Assembly: GCA_024511395.1 (NCBI GenBank)
Contig: JANELJ010000156.1
Location: forward strand, 1-5,425
Direction of reading: 5' to 3'
Length of the DNA stretch: 5,425 nucleotides
Origin: Gammaproteobacteria bacterium
GTDB taxonomy: Bacteria > Pseudomonadota > Gammaproteobacteria > GRL18
Of this stretch, positions 1 through 5,425 are shown one piece after another (position 1 is the stretch's first letter; every line of letters starts with the position of its first letter). The notes under the pieces were generated by a model that worked only from the letters and a program-made list of their open reading frames with translations, did no database searches and was not told where the DNA came from. The position numbers were made by a program, and so were the translations under genes.

Positions 1-57
1 CTGATCGAGAAACAGGCATTTAGTTCAATATTTTTTAGTTCTTATCCAGAATTCAGG
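1..57. other. AT-rich sequence beyond the pbpG breakpoint, nothing recognised
   Basis: This is the region where the rest of pbpG should be. Minus-strand frames hit several stops and show no PBP7-like residues, so homology ends abruptly near position 60. An ATG on the minus strand at 39-37 or 19-17 has no ribosome-binding site I can support. Plus-strand frame 1 is open from the left edge into pbpG but resembles nothing I know. The sequence could be the edge of an insertion or the far side of a deletion. Confidence 0.3.
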
Positions 58-507
58 TTAACTATGCTTCATGCCCAGCGATCTGGCCTTTTTATTCATG
101 GCCTTAACAAAAGCCTTCATACCGCCAGAATAATTTCTGCCCAGTGCAGCAGCGGCCAGGTTTTCAGATGACATCAGAGCAATTCTCATAACATCACCCC
201 GACTGAGTTCAGAATCAATACGAATGCGGGAATAATAATTATTGATATTCTGCTTGTCTTCTTTGCTGAAGCGTATTTTTTCTTTTAAAGACTGCTCATC
301 CAGTACCACCATAGCCGTCATAAGCTTGGTAATAGACGCCAGCGGCATGACAATATCATTATTTTTATTTAATAAGGTTTTACCTGTCTTTAAGTCCACA
401 ACGGAAGCACTGACTGAAGCCAGATTAACCTAGCTGTTTCTGGCAAACAGTCCGGGGGCTGAAACCATGAGGAAAATAAAAACAGTTAATCTGTAAAACG
501 GTGGCAC
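58..507 (-). pseudogene. pbpG: Broken PBP7-type D-alanyl-D-alanine endopeptidase
   Basis: The intact family is periplasmic serine peptidases that cut D-Ala-DAP cross-links in peptidoglycan. A GTG at 507 (or ATG at 468) begins a hydrophobic stretch, YRLTVFIFLMVSAPGLFA, that looks like a signal peptide. An in-frame TAG at 432-430 interrupts the frame just after the predicted cleavage region. The same frame continues as VNLASVSASVVDLKTGKTLL, then the catalytic SITK (SxxK) motif, YSRIRIDSELSR, the SSEN (SxN) motif, and KAFVKAMNKKARSLGMKHS before TAA at 60-58. Homologues of about 300 residues continue from here for roughly 150 or more residues, including the KTG motif, which is missing; none of the three frames after the stop resumes the family sequence. 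The GTG at 399 is an internal valine, not a start. With both an early stop and a lost C-terminal half, the gene should be non-functional. Confidence 0.85.
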
Positions 508-520
508 TTCTCTAAACCTT

Positions 521-556
521 AATATAGTACCCTCTCCCATAGGGAGAGGGAATATT
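521..556. repeat. Short inverted repeat forming a GC-rich hairpin (REP-like)
   Basis: Two perfect 9-base arms, ccctctccc (530-538) and gggagaggg (542-550), are separated by a three-base loop. The stem can extend imperfectly through aatat (521-525) and atatt (552-556) across small bulges. Neither strand has a T tract after the stem, so it is not a typical intrinsic terminator. CCCTCTCCC-type hairpins are common dispersed intergenic repeats in gammaproteobacteria, so a REP-like element is the likelier reading. It could still act in transcript stability. It separates the truD remnant from the broken pbpG-like gene. Confidence 0.65.
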
Positions 557-572
557 GAGGAAAGTTGGTGCA

Positions 573-821
573 CTAATTTATATTAATCAATTCCCGCAAA
601 ACCGATGTTGCATAGCTTCCGGAAGGTAAATTAAAACGCAGCTCGACTGACAGCTTATCCACTGTATTAAAACTGACCTGTATGTTTTTCGGCATTAATC
701 TAACCGAACGGCGCTCCTGCTGCAAGCCCTGATTTTCCAGAGCCGAACACCATTGTGCCAGTTGTTTAGCCGTCTGCTGTTCCAGTGTCAGTATGGGAAA
801 TGATTCAGGGGCTTCAGACAT
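573..821 (-). pseudogene. truD: C-terminal remnant of tRNA pseudouridine synthase D
   Basis: The 82-residue product matches only the end of TruD, the enzyme that makes pseudouridine 13 in tRNA-Glu and is normally about 340-350 residues. The recognisable parts are the LEQQTAKQLAQWCSALENQG helix, QERRSVRLMP, and LRFNLPSGSYATSVLRELIN, which parallels E. coli FWLPAGSFATSVVRELIN. The catalytic domain, including the aspartate in the GQKDKHA-type motif, is absent, so the fragment cannot be an active synthase. Its location directly after ispF is the normal truD position, and it still begins with an ATG in TAATG overlap with the ispF stop. This suggests an in-frame internal deletion that left the start region joined to the C-terminal coding sequence. 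The frame ends in TAG, the only TAG terminus in the window. It may be translated as a small protein, but no function can be claimed. Confidence 0.85.
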
Positions 822-1345
822 TATCCGGCCTGATCATCTTCGGCATTAGTATCGACACTCTGTAATAATACTACGGCATGAGCAGCTATTCCTTCCTTAC
901 GACCGGTAAAACCCATTTTTTCTGTGGTGGTCGCCTTGATATTAATTTGTGATAAATCAACCTTCAAGTCAGATGCAAGATAATTGCGCATGGTGTTAAT
1001 ATGTGCCGCCATTTTAGGCGCCTGGGCAATAATGGTCATATCCACATTGGCAATCCGATAGCCTGATTGGCTAATCTCCCCCATAACCCGTGTCAGCAGG
1101 ATACGGCTATCAATATTTTTAAACTCATCGGAACTGTCTGGAAAATGCTTGCCGATATCACCTAATGCCAGGGCACCCAGCAGGGCATCGCATAATGCAT
1201 GCACCAGTACATCGCCGTCAGAATGAGCCAGTAATTCATGAGTATAAGGAATTTTTGCCCCGCCAATAGTGATATAGGTGTTATCTGTTTGCCCCGAGCT
1301 ATCACTGAAACGGTGAGCATCATAACCATGACCAATTCTTAACAT
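821..1345 (-). CDS. ispF: 2-C-methyl-D-erythritol 2,4-cyclodiphosphate synthase
   Basis: IspF cyclises CDP-methylerythritol 2-phosphate to methylerythritol 2,4-cyclodiphosphate with loss of CMP, in the same pathway as ispD but after the IspE step. The protein has 174 residues, slightly longer than the usual 157-160, because of a loop insertion near residues 15-22 and an acidic C-terminal tail. The metal-binding residues are visible as D9 and H11 (GHGYDAH) and H49 (in [11 protein letters not shown]). TIIAQAPKM and the [17 protein letters not shown] segment match the substrate-binding part of the homotrimer. The ATG has a CAGGT site eight bases upstream in the short gap after ispD. Its TAA overlaps the ATG of the truD fragment by one base (TAATG), so the two are probably translationally coupled. 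All key residues are present. Confidence 0.97.
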   Translation of the reverse strand: MLRIGHGYDAHRFSDSSGQTDNTYITIGGAKIPYTHELLAHSDGDVLVHALCDALLGALALGDIGKHFPDSSDEFKNIDSRILLTRVMGEISQSGYRIANVDMTIIAQAPKMAAHINTMRNYLASDLKVDLSQINIKATTTEKMGFTGRKEGIAAHAVVLLQSVDTNAEDDQAG

Positions 1346-1359
1346 TTTATTTACCTGAT

Positions 1360-2106
1360 TTATTTAGCCTGAAAGGTTTTATTGCCCAACGAGGCATTAA
1401 AAAACTGTTCCGCGAGATGCAGATCACCGGGATGGGTAATTTTAATATTACCGGGCTGACCTTCCACCATTTTAGGCTTCAGACCCTGCTGTTCTACAGC
1501 AGACGCTTCATCAGTGACCAGAGCCTTATTGTTGATAGCTTCTTCCAAGGCATTTTTCAACAGCCCCAGGGGAAACATCTGCGGAGTCAGGGCACGCCAG
1601 AGTTCACTGCGATCAACGGTTTCCAGCACTTCTCTGTCAGGAGTACAGCATTTAACCGTATCAGCCATAGGCAGTCCAAGTAAACCGCCACAGTCACTGT
1701 CCGCCAGCTCATTAATCAGTCGGTCAATATCAGAAGCCAGAAGACAGGGGCGGGCTGCATCATGAACCAGTACCCAGTGATACCCTTCTATTTGAGCCGA
1801 TAACTCAATCAGGGCATTAAGTACGGAATGACATCGCTCCTCCCCGCCTGAAGCCACCAGCAGCGGTTTATTAATAGCCTGATAATGACCGGCAATATCC
1901 TGCCAATAGGGATCGCCGTCGGTAAGTGCAAGAATAATTCCGGAAATATCCGGATGCTTAACAAACACATCAAGGGTCTGTTCCAGAACAGTTTTACCTG
2001 CCAGGGGCAGATACTGTTTAGGGATACTTGCCCCCATACGCTTACCAACCCCGGCGGCCGGAATAACCGCCCAGAAGGCATGATTTTTTTTATTATGAGC
2101 TGGCAT
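1360..2106 (-). CDS. ispD: 2-C-methyl-D-erythritol 4-phosphate cytidylyltransferase
   Basis: IspD couples CTP with methylerythritol 4-phosphate to form CDP-methylerythritol, the third step of the MEP isoprenoid pathway in the cytoplasm. The 248-residue protein is close to family length (about 230-240). The nucleotide-binding segment [20 protein letters not shown] (14-33) carries the expected arginine (R23) and lysine (K30). [10 protein letters not shown] (about 112-121), GLPMADTVK, the ALTPQMF segment, the TDEASAVE segment and [11 protein letters not shown] near the C-terminus follow in order. A short N-terminal extension (MPAHNKKNH) precedes the conserved FWAVIPAAG. No strong ribosome-binding site is seen before the ATG, but no better start exists. 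It lies 33 bases after the phosphorylase stop. In many gammaproteobacteria ftsB precedes ispD, and it is absent here. ispF follows after 14 bases. Confidence 0.96.
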   Translation of the reverse strand: MPAHNKKNHAFWAVIPAAGVGKRMGASIPKQYLPLAGKTVLEQTLDVFVKHPDISGIILALTDGDPYWQDIAGHYQAINKPLLVASGGEERCHSVLNALIELSAQIEGYHWVLVHDAARPCLLASDIDRLINELADSDCGGLLGLPMADTVKCCTPDREVLETVDRSELWRALTPQMFPLGLLKNALEEAINNKALVTDEASAVEQQGLKPKMVEGQPGNIKITHPGDLHLAEQFFNASLGNKTFQAK

Positions 2107-2139
2107 ATTTAAAAATTGAATCCGCAGAGTCGATCAGAG

Positions 2140-2907
2140 TTAAAATTGTGAAATAAGCTGCGCCAGTAACTGCCGCACTTTAGCCATACCTTCAACCAGA
2201 TTTCGGTCAATGGCCTCCATAGTAATTAATTCATCACTGATCCCGGCCGCCCAGTTGGCATTAACACAAACGGACACATAATCCATATTCAACTCCCTGG
2301 CCAGAGCCGCTTCCGGCATACCGGTCATACCTACCATATCACAGCCATCTCGTTTTAAGCGCTGTATTTCTGCTGCTGTTTCAAGTCGCGGCCCTTCGGT
2401 TGCAGCATAGGTTCCACCCTTAATAATATCAATACCCTGCTGCTGAGCTGCATCAAAGATCTGTTCACTGAGTTGTTTGTTATAGGGCCAGGAAAAATCA
2501 ATATGGGTGACATGGCTGAGGTTACTTTCAAAGAAAGTATTTACCCGGCGGGTCGTATAATCAATAATTTGATCCGGCACGGCCAGGGTACCGGGAACCA
2601 TGTCATCACGAATACCGCCCACGGCATTAATGGCAAAAATACTGGTTACACCTACTGATTTAAGTGCCTTGATATTGGCCCGGTAATTAATCATATGCGG
2701 AGGAATATTATGAGCATGACCATGTCGCGCCATAAATACCATTTCCTGTTCAACAACACCGTCAATACAGCCAAAAGCCAGTGCTGAAGAAGGTTCTCCA
2801 AAGGAAGTCATAACAATTTCCCGGCGGACAATTTCCAGGTTCTCCAGTTTGGTCAGACCGGTGCCGCCGATAATGGCAAATTTTTTATCACTTTTCTTTT
2901 CCGTCAT
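2140..2907 (-). CDS. S-methyl-5'-thioinosine phosphorylase (MTAP/PNP family 2)
   Basis: This 255-residue enzyme belongs to the purine nucleoside phosphorylase family that includes methylthioadenosine phosphorylase. Visible motifs are the phosphate-binding GGTGL (14-18), RHGHAHNIPPH (61-71) with the NYRANI helix (74-79), NAVGGI (94-99), ATEGPRLETAAEI (169-181), the VGMTGMPEA ribose-site segment (192-200), and VNANWAAG (215-222). In adenine-specific MTAPs the equivalent of the last segment carries two aspartates (DYD type). Here there are asparagines (N216, N218), which fits a 6-oxopurine base and therefore methylthioinosine. The products would be hypoxanthine and methylthioribose-1-phosphate, after deamination of methylthioadenosine by an enzyme not in the window. 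The ATG has an AGGGG site nine bases upstream overlapping the end of hpt. Co-transcription with hpt supports the assignment. A general inosine/guanosine phosphorylase or MTA phosphorylase remains possible. Confidence 0.85.
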   Translation of the reverse strand: MTEKKSDKKFAIIGGTGLTKLENLEIVRREIVMTSFGEPSSALAFGCIDGVVEQEMVFMARHGHAHNIPPHMINYRANIKALKSVGVTSIFAINAVGGIRDDMVPGTLAVPDQIIDYTTRRVNTFFESNLSHVTHIDFSWPYNKQLSEQIFDAAQQQGIDIIKGGTYAATEGPRLETAAEIQRLKRDGCDMVGMTGMPEAALARELNMDYVSVCVNANWAAGISDELITMEAIDRNLVEGMAKVRQLLAQLISQF

Positions 2908-2921
2908 GAACTAAAGCCCCT

Positions 2922-3482
2922 TTATAAACCTTTTACCGCATAAATACCCGGAGCATTTCTGAGCATACCTTTGTAGTCCATGCCGAAACCAAATACGTAA
3001 CGGTCCGGTACATCAAGCGCTGAAAAGTCAGGCCGGGTATCATTTTTTCTGTCGTGTTTTTTATTCACCAGAACCGCACTGTGAACCTGTTCAGCTCCTT
3101 CATCCAGACAGTATTTTTTTATTTCATCCAAGGTAATACCCTCATCATGGATATCATCAACCAGCAGTATATTACGGTCTTTAAGCTCAATACGGGGCTT
3201 GTTCAGCCATTTTAATTCACCGCCCGTGGTTTTATTCCGATAGCGGGTGGCGTGGATATAATCAACCTGCAGGGGAAAATCCAGTTCAGTCAGCAGCAGT
3301 CCCATGGGAATAATGGCACCATTCATAACACCAAGTACCAGTAAGTTGGCATCCGCCAGCTGCTCCGTAATCTCTTCAGCCAGATTCTTAACGACCTCAT
3401 GTACCTGTTCTTTGCTGTATAAACAGTCAGCCTGTTCTTTAACCTGCCAGCATTCCTGCAGAAGCGTATTGATTTGGGTCAT
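2922..3482 (-). CDS. hpt: Hypoxanthine(-guanine) phosphoribosyltransferase
   Basis: Hpt transfers the phosphoribosyl group of PRPP to hypoxanthine (and often guanine), making IMP or GMP in cytoplasmic purine salvage. The 186-residue length is usual for the family. Visible motifs in order are the pyrophosphate-binding loop VMNGA (52-56), the flexible loop with YRNKTTGGEL (81-90), the PRPP-binding signature ILLVDDIHDEGITL (105-118), the purine-contacting lysine region LVNKKH (138-143), and the C-terminal DRYVFGFGMDYKGMLRN (160-176). A histidine in VDDIHDEG replaces the leucine often found there. The gene starts 16 bases after the DsrE-like stop with only a weak ribosome-binding site, so it may rely on upstream translation. 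It is followed after 14 bases by the phosphorylase gene, whose product probably supplies its hypoxanthine. The family is certain; the exact base preference is not. Confidence 0.93.
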   Translation of the reverse strand: MTQINTLLQECWQVKEQADCLYSKEQVHEVVKNLAEEITEQLADANLLVLGVMNGAIIPMGLLLTELDFPLQVDYIHATRYRNKTTGGELKWLNKPRIELKDRNILLVDDIHDEGITLDEIKKYCLDEGAEQVHSAVLVNKKHDRKNDTRPDFSALDVPDRYVFGFGMDYKGMLRNAPGIYAVKGL

Positions 3483-3498
3483 GTTTTGTCTTTTTTAA

Positions 3499-3867
3499 TT
3501 AATAAGTAAAAGTAATGGTATTATCATCCATTGCTTCCGAAATCATATAGGCTCCGCCAATGGTTTCGGTAATTTCAGGGATCAGGTCATCGCCCCATAA
3601 ATCCAGGGTCGGTGTACACACCTTGAATTTAACCTCGGCCTCATAGGCTTCCCGTATATAATCATAAACAGTCTGCTCACTGTCCGGTTTGATAAACAGC
3701 TTTTCTGCTACACCGCGCACCGCCAGTTCCCCGGAGCGCCCGGTCAAAATAACTTCTACTTCGTATTCCATTGCAGCAGCCACGGTTGCCTAAAAAAAGG
3801 GAGCGCCCAGTTCGGCACTGTTATTTGGATCGGTATTGACCATTACAATTAATAATTTATCAGCCAC
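3499..3867 (-). pseudogene. DsrE-family small sulfur-relay-like protein interrupted by an in-frame TAG at codon 26
   Basis: The frame starts at GTG 3867, six bases after an AGGGG ribosome-binding site, and would give a 122-residue protein, a normal DsrE-like length. The first 25 codons read MADKLLIVMVNTDPNNSAEL followed by GAPFF. Codon 26 (3792-3790) is TAG, and the frame then continues as ATVAAAMEYEVEVILTG up to TAA. Both sides of the TAG belong to the same family, and from memory relatives have FFQATVAAAM, so a single CAG-to-TAG change explains it. The family fold is a small alpha/beta domain; the single cysteine, C84 in KFKVCTPT, is the candidate sulfur-carrying residue. The specific substrate is unknown. 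Possible readings are a nonsense mutation, amber suppression, or re-initiation at GTG 3783 or ATG 3771. A short AGG lies five bases before GTG 3783, but such a product would lack the first beta strand. The gene lies between mscS and hpt in an apparent operon. Confidence 0.85.
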
Positions 3868-3873
3868 GTATAT

Positions 3874-3878
3874 CCCCT
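3874..3878 (-). promoter_or_regulatory. Ribosome-binding site fixing the full-length GTG start of the DsrE-like gene
   Basis: AGGGG on the minus strand lies six bases upstream of GTG 3867, inside the 12-base gap after the mscS stop. It matters because the longest uninterrupted frame begins only at 3783. This site shows that translation was set up to start 28 codons earlier, upstream of the in-frame TAG. Confidence 0.7.
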
Positions 3879-3879
3879 G

Positions 3880-5040
3880 TTAGCTTTTATCTGTACCTGT
3901 ACCTGCATCTGCCGCTCCCGCATACTGCGGTTCCAGCTGAGTTAATTCACCACTGAGGTGAATTGTAGATGTCGGGAAGGCCACTTCTGCACCGTGTTTT
4001 TCAATGATCTGAATAATACGGAACAGGACATCCTGTTTTACTTTGTGGTATTTAATCCAGTTGGTAGTTTTAGTAAAAGTATAGATGAAAAAATCCAGTG
4101 ATGACGGAGCAAATTCATTAAAATTAACCATTAAGGTCTGCGTTGAGTCAATTTCATCGTGATAATCCAGCATCACCCGGATATCTACCAGAATCTCATC
4201 CAGCTTATCCACATCCTCATAACGCACACCAATGGTTTCCTTAATCCGTCTATGGGTCATACGGGAGGGATTTTCCACGGCAATATTGGCAAAAGTGGAA
4301 TTGGGAACATACAGCGGACGCTTGTCAAAAGTACGAATGGTGGTAAGCCGCCAGCCGATATTTTCCACCGTACCCTCAATATTGCGATCCGGTGAACGGA
4401 TCCAGTCACCTACCGCAAAAGGACGGTCCAGGTAGATAATCAGACCACCAAAAAAGTTGGACAGCAGATCCTTGGCAGCAAAGCCCACGGCAATACCGCC
4501 AATACCACCAAAGGCCAGCACACCGGAAATACTGACCCCCAGTTCCTGCAGCATAATCAGAGCACCGGTAATAAAAATTGAGGCACGGATTAACTTGGCA
4601 ACGGCCTGAATAGTGGTTATGTCATAACTGGAATCTTTTTTACGCCCGATATTAATAATATTACGTTCTGCCCGAACCACAATACGCAGAGCCAGCCAGG
4701 TAAAGATTAAAATCATACCGACTTCACGTACCGGAACCACCAGTTTGTCAAACACACTGACATTATTGGCATCAGCAATCACATTGGCTGCAGTAGTTAT
4801 ACCCCAGAGCCAGATAAAGGCAGAGATAGGCTTAGCCAGAGAATCCAGCAGGGCATCGTCCCATGGATTTTTAGTGGTTTCGAGCTTCTTTTTTACCTTG
4901 TTGATTATTCTTTTCTGAAAAAAGTTAAATAATAGTACTATCAGGATGATTAAAAAAGCCTCGGTGATCCATAATCCGTCACCGCGTAAAAAATCCACCT
5001 GTAACAACCACTGTTTTAATTCAAATTCAGCAGAATCCAT
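3880..5040 (-). CDS. MscS-family small-conductance mechanosensitive ion channel
   Basis: This 386-residue inner-membrane protein is expected to open under membrane tension and release solutes during hypo-osmotic shock. About five hydrophobic segments are visible, near residues 24-42, 67-87, 106-122, 147-165 and 169-190. This is more than the three of E. coli MscS and closer to larger paralogues such as YnaI. The last is the glycine/alanine-rich pore helix (GVLAFGGIGGIAVGFAAKD, residues 173-191). It is followed by the beta-domain signature NFFGGLIIYLDRPFAVGDWI, the YVPNSTFANIAVEN segment near 244-257, and the C-terminal EVAFPTSTIHL motif near 352-362. The tail (about 370-386) is low-complexity and rich in Ala, Gly and Thr. 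The ATG is supported by a GAGG Shine-Dalgarno sequence five bases upstream. The gene sits between nagZ and the DsrE-like gene, whose start is 12 bases after this stop. The subfamily is not certain, so no symbol is given. Confidence 0.93.
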   Translation of the reverse strand: MDSAEFELKQWLLQVDFLRGDGLWITEAFLIILIVLLFNFFQKRIINKVKKKLETTKNPWDDALLDSLAKPISAFIWLWGITTAANVIADANNVSVFDKLVVPVREVGMILIFTWLALRIVVRAERNIINIGRKKDSSYDITTIQAVAKLIRASIFITGALIMLQELGVSISGVLAFGGIGGIAVGFAAKDLLSNFFGGLIIYLDRPFAVGDWIRSPDRNIEGTVENIGWRLTTIRTFDKRPLYVPNSTFANIAVENPSRMTHRRIKETIGVRYEDVDKLDEILVDIRVMLDYHDEIDSTQTLMVNFNEFAPSSLDFFIYTFTKTTNWIKYHKVKQDVLFRIIQIIEKHGAEVAFPTSTIHLSGELTQLEPQYAGAADAGTGTDKS

Positions 5041-5082
5041 ACCACCCTCTTAAGCCTTGATTATTTTCATCTAGCATAGAAT

Positions 5083-5425
5083 TTACTGATAATCCGTCGG
5101 ATCCAGCAGATCCTGTGACGGTTCTTCTACATATTTTGTCAGCATGGCACGGGCTTCTTTCCAGCGTGGTTCAGAAACCAGAGTCTCCCGACTGACAAAA
5201 TGCTGACCATGCATATGTGATAACCTCAAACTGGAAGCCGGATCACTATAGCCCTTTAAGCTGCGCACCACATCCCAGGCCGCCGCCCGGTTATTACAGA
5301 CCAAGATCATATCACATCCGGCCTGCAGAGACAGTTGCGCCCGCTGAATATAATCCCCGGCAATCACCGCCCCTTCCATACTCAAATCATCACTGAATAC
5401 CGCCCCCTGAAAATGCAGCCTGTCT
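5083..5425 (-). CDS. nagZ: Beta-N-acetylhexosaminidase NagZ, C-terminal part (cut by window edge)
   Basis: NagZ is a cytoplasmic family 3 glycoside hydrolase that removes N-acetylglucosamine from anhydro-muropeptides during peptidoglycan recycling. The frame is open to the right edge, so the 113 visible codons are the C-terminal third of a protein usually about 330-350 residues long; the true start lies outside the window. The visible part begins DRLHFQGAVFSDDLSMEGA, which contains the family's SDDLSM motif with the nucleophilic aspartate. It is followed by the typical AGDYIQRAQ and AGCDMILVCNNR segments and a C-terminal tail ending DPTDYQ and TAA. The TTG at 5385 is an internal leucine of SDDLSM, not a start. 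The mscS gene follows after 42 bases. A nagZ near hpt and a MTIP-type phosphorylase fits Pseudomonas-like gammaproteobacteria, here with two extra genes between them. Identification is firm. Confidence 0.95.
   Translation of the reverse strand, partial: DRLHFQGAVFSDDLSMEGAVIAGDYIQRAQLSLQAGCDMILVCNNRAAAWDVVRSLKGYSDPASSLRLSHMHGQHFVSRETLVSEPRWKEARAMLTKYVEEPSQDLLDPTDYQ

Noticed and set aside
1..174. Open plus-strand frame from the left edge, as the end of a convergent gene
   Set aside because: It mostly runs antisense to the pbpG remnant, resembles no known protein and has too little unique sequence to support a gene.
1417..2112. Plus-strand open frames and a second minus-strand frame across ispD
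   Set aside because: They lie entirely over a well-conserved ispD, show no recognisable protein sequence and have no ribosome-binding site, so they are shadow frames.
3790..3800. Slippage on the seven-T run (minus strand) as a way around the DsrE TAG
   Set aside because: A one-base shift would skip the TAG but leave the downstream sequence out of frame, while the family sequence resumes in the original frame. A substitution explains it better.
3888..3912. Short direct repetition of tacctg at the end of mscS
   Set aside because: It only encodes the low-complexity Gly-Thr tail of the protein and is too short to be a meaningful repeat element.
4159..4435. Two plus-strand open frames inside mscS
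   Set aside because: They are antisense to the conserved channel domain and look like translations of its codons, with no family resemblance.
5041..5085. Possible promoter between nagZ and mscS (TATGCT as a -10 element)
   Set aside because: No matching -35 element at a proper distance, and the gap is only 42 bases, so a shared transcript is simpler.

Overview
The window looks like part of a moderately AT-rich gammaproteobacterial chromosome. The evidence is the family-level resemblance of the proteins, the adjacent ispD-ispF-truD order, and nagZ close to a hypoxanthine phosphoribosyltransferase and a methylthioinosine-type phosphorylase, an arrangement I recall from Pseudomonas and relatives. 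I cannot name a genus. Every supported gene is on the minus strand, so transcription runs from the right edge to the left.

From right to left: the C-terminal part of nagZ (entering from the right edge), an MscS-type mechanosensitive channel, a small DsrE-family gene interrupted by one in-frame TAG, hpt, an MTAP/MTIP-type phosphorylase, ispD, ispF, a fragment of truD that keeps only the C-terminal end, a hairpin-forming repeat, and a broken pbpG-like gene (D-Ala-D-Ala endopeptidase, PBP7 family). From nagZ to the truD fragment the gaps are about 42 bases or less, and ispF and the truD fragment overlap by one base. This is consistent with a single transcription unit. I saw no convincing internal promoter or intrinsic terminator.

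The best functional pairing is hpt with the phosphorylase. A methylthioinosine phosphorylase releases hypoxanthine, which Hpt turns back into IMP, so the pair closes purine salvage from the methylthioadenosine by-product of polyamine synthesis. IspD and IspF are two steps of the non-mevalonate (MEP) isoprenoid pathway. NagZ and the broken PBP7 both belong to peptidoglycan turnover.

The unusual feature is gene damage. truD has lost roughly three quarters of its coding sequence, including the catalytic domain, yet remains an open frame coupled to ispF. The pbpG-like gene has an internal TAG and lacks its C-terminal half. The DsrE gene is otherwise perfect but has TAG where I would expect glutamine. 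All other genes here end in TAA and none in TGA. Ongoing gene decay (as in a symbiont or a shrinking genome) is the simplest explanation. Amber readthrough or TAG reassignment is a less likely alternative that can be tested.
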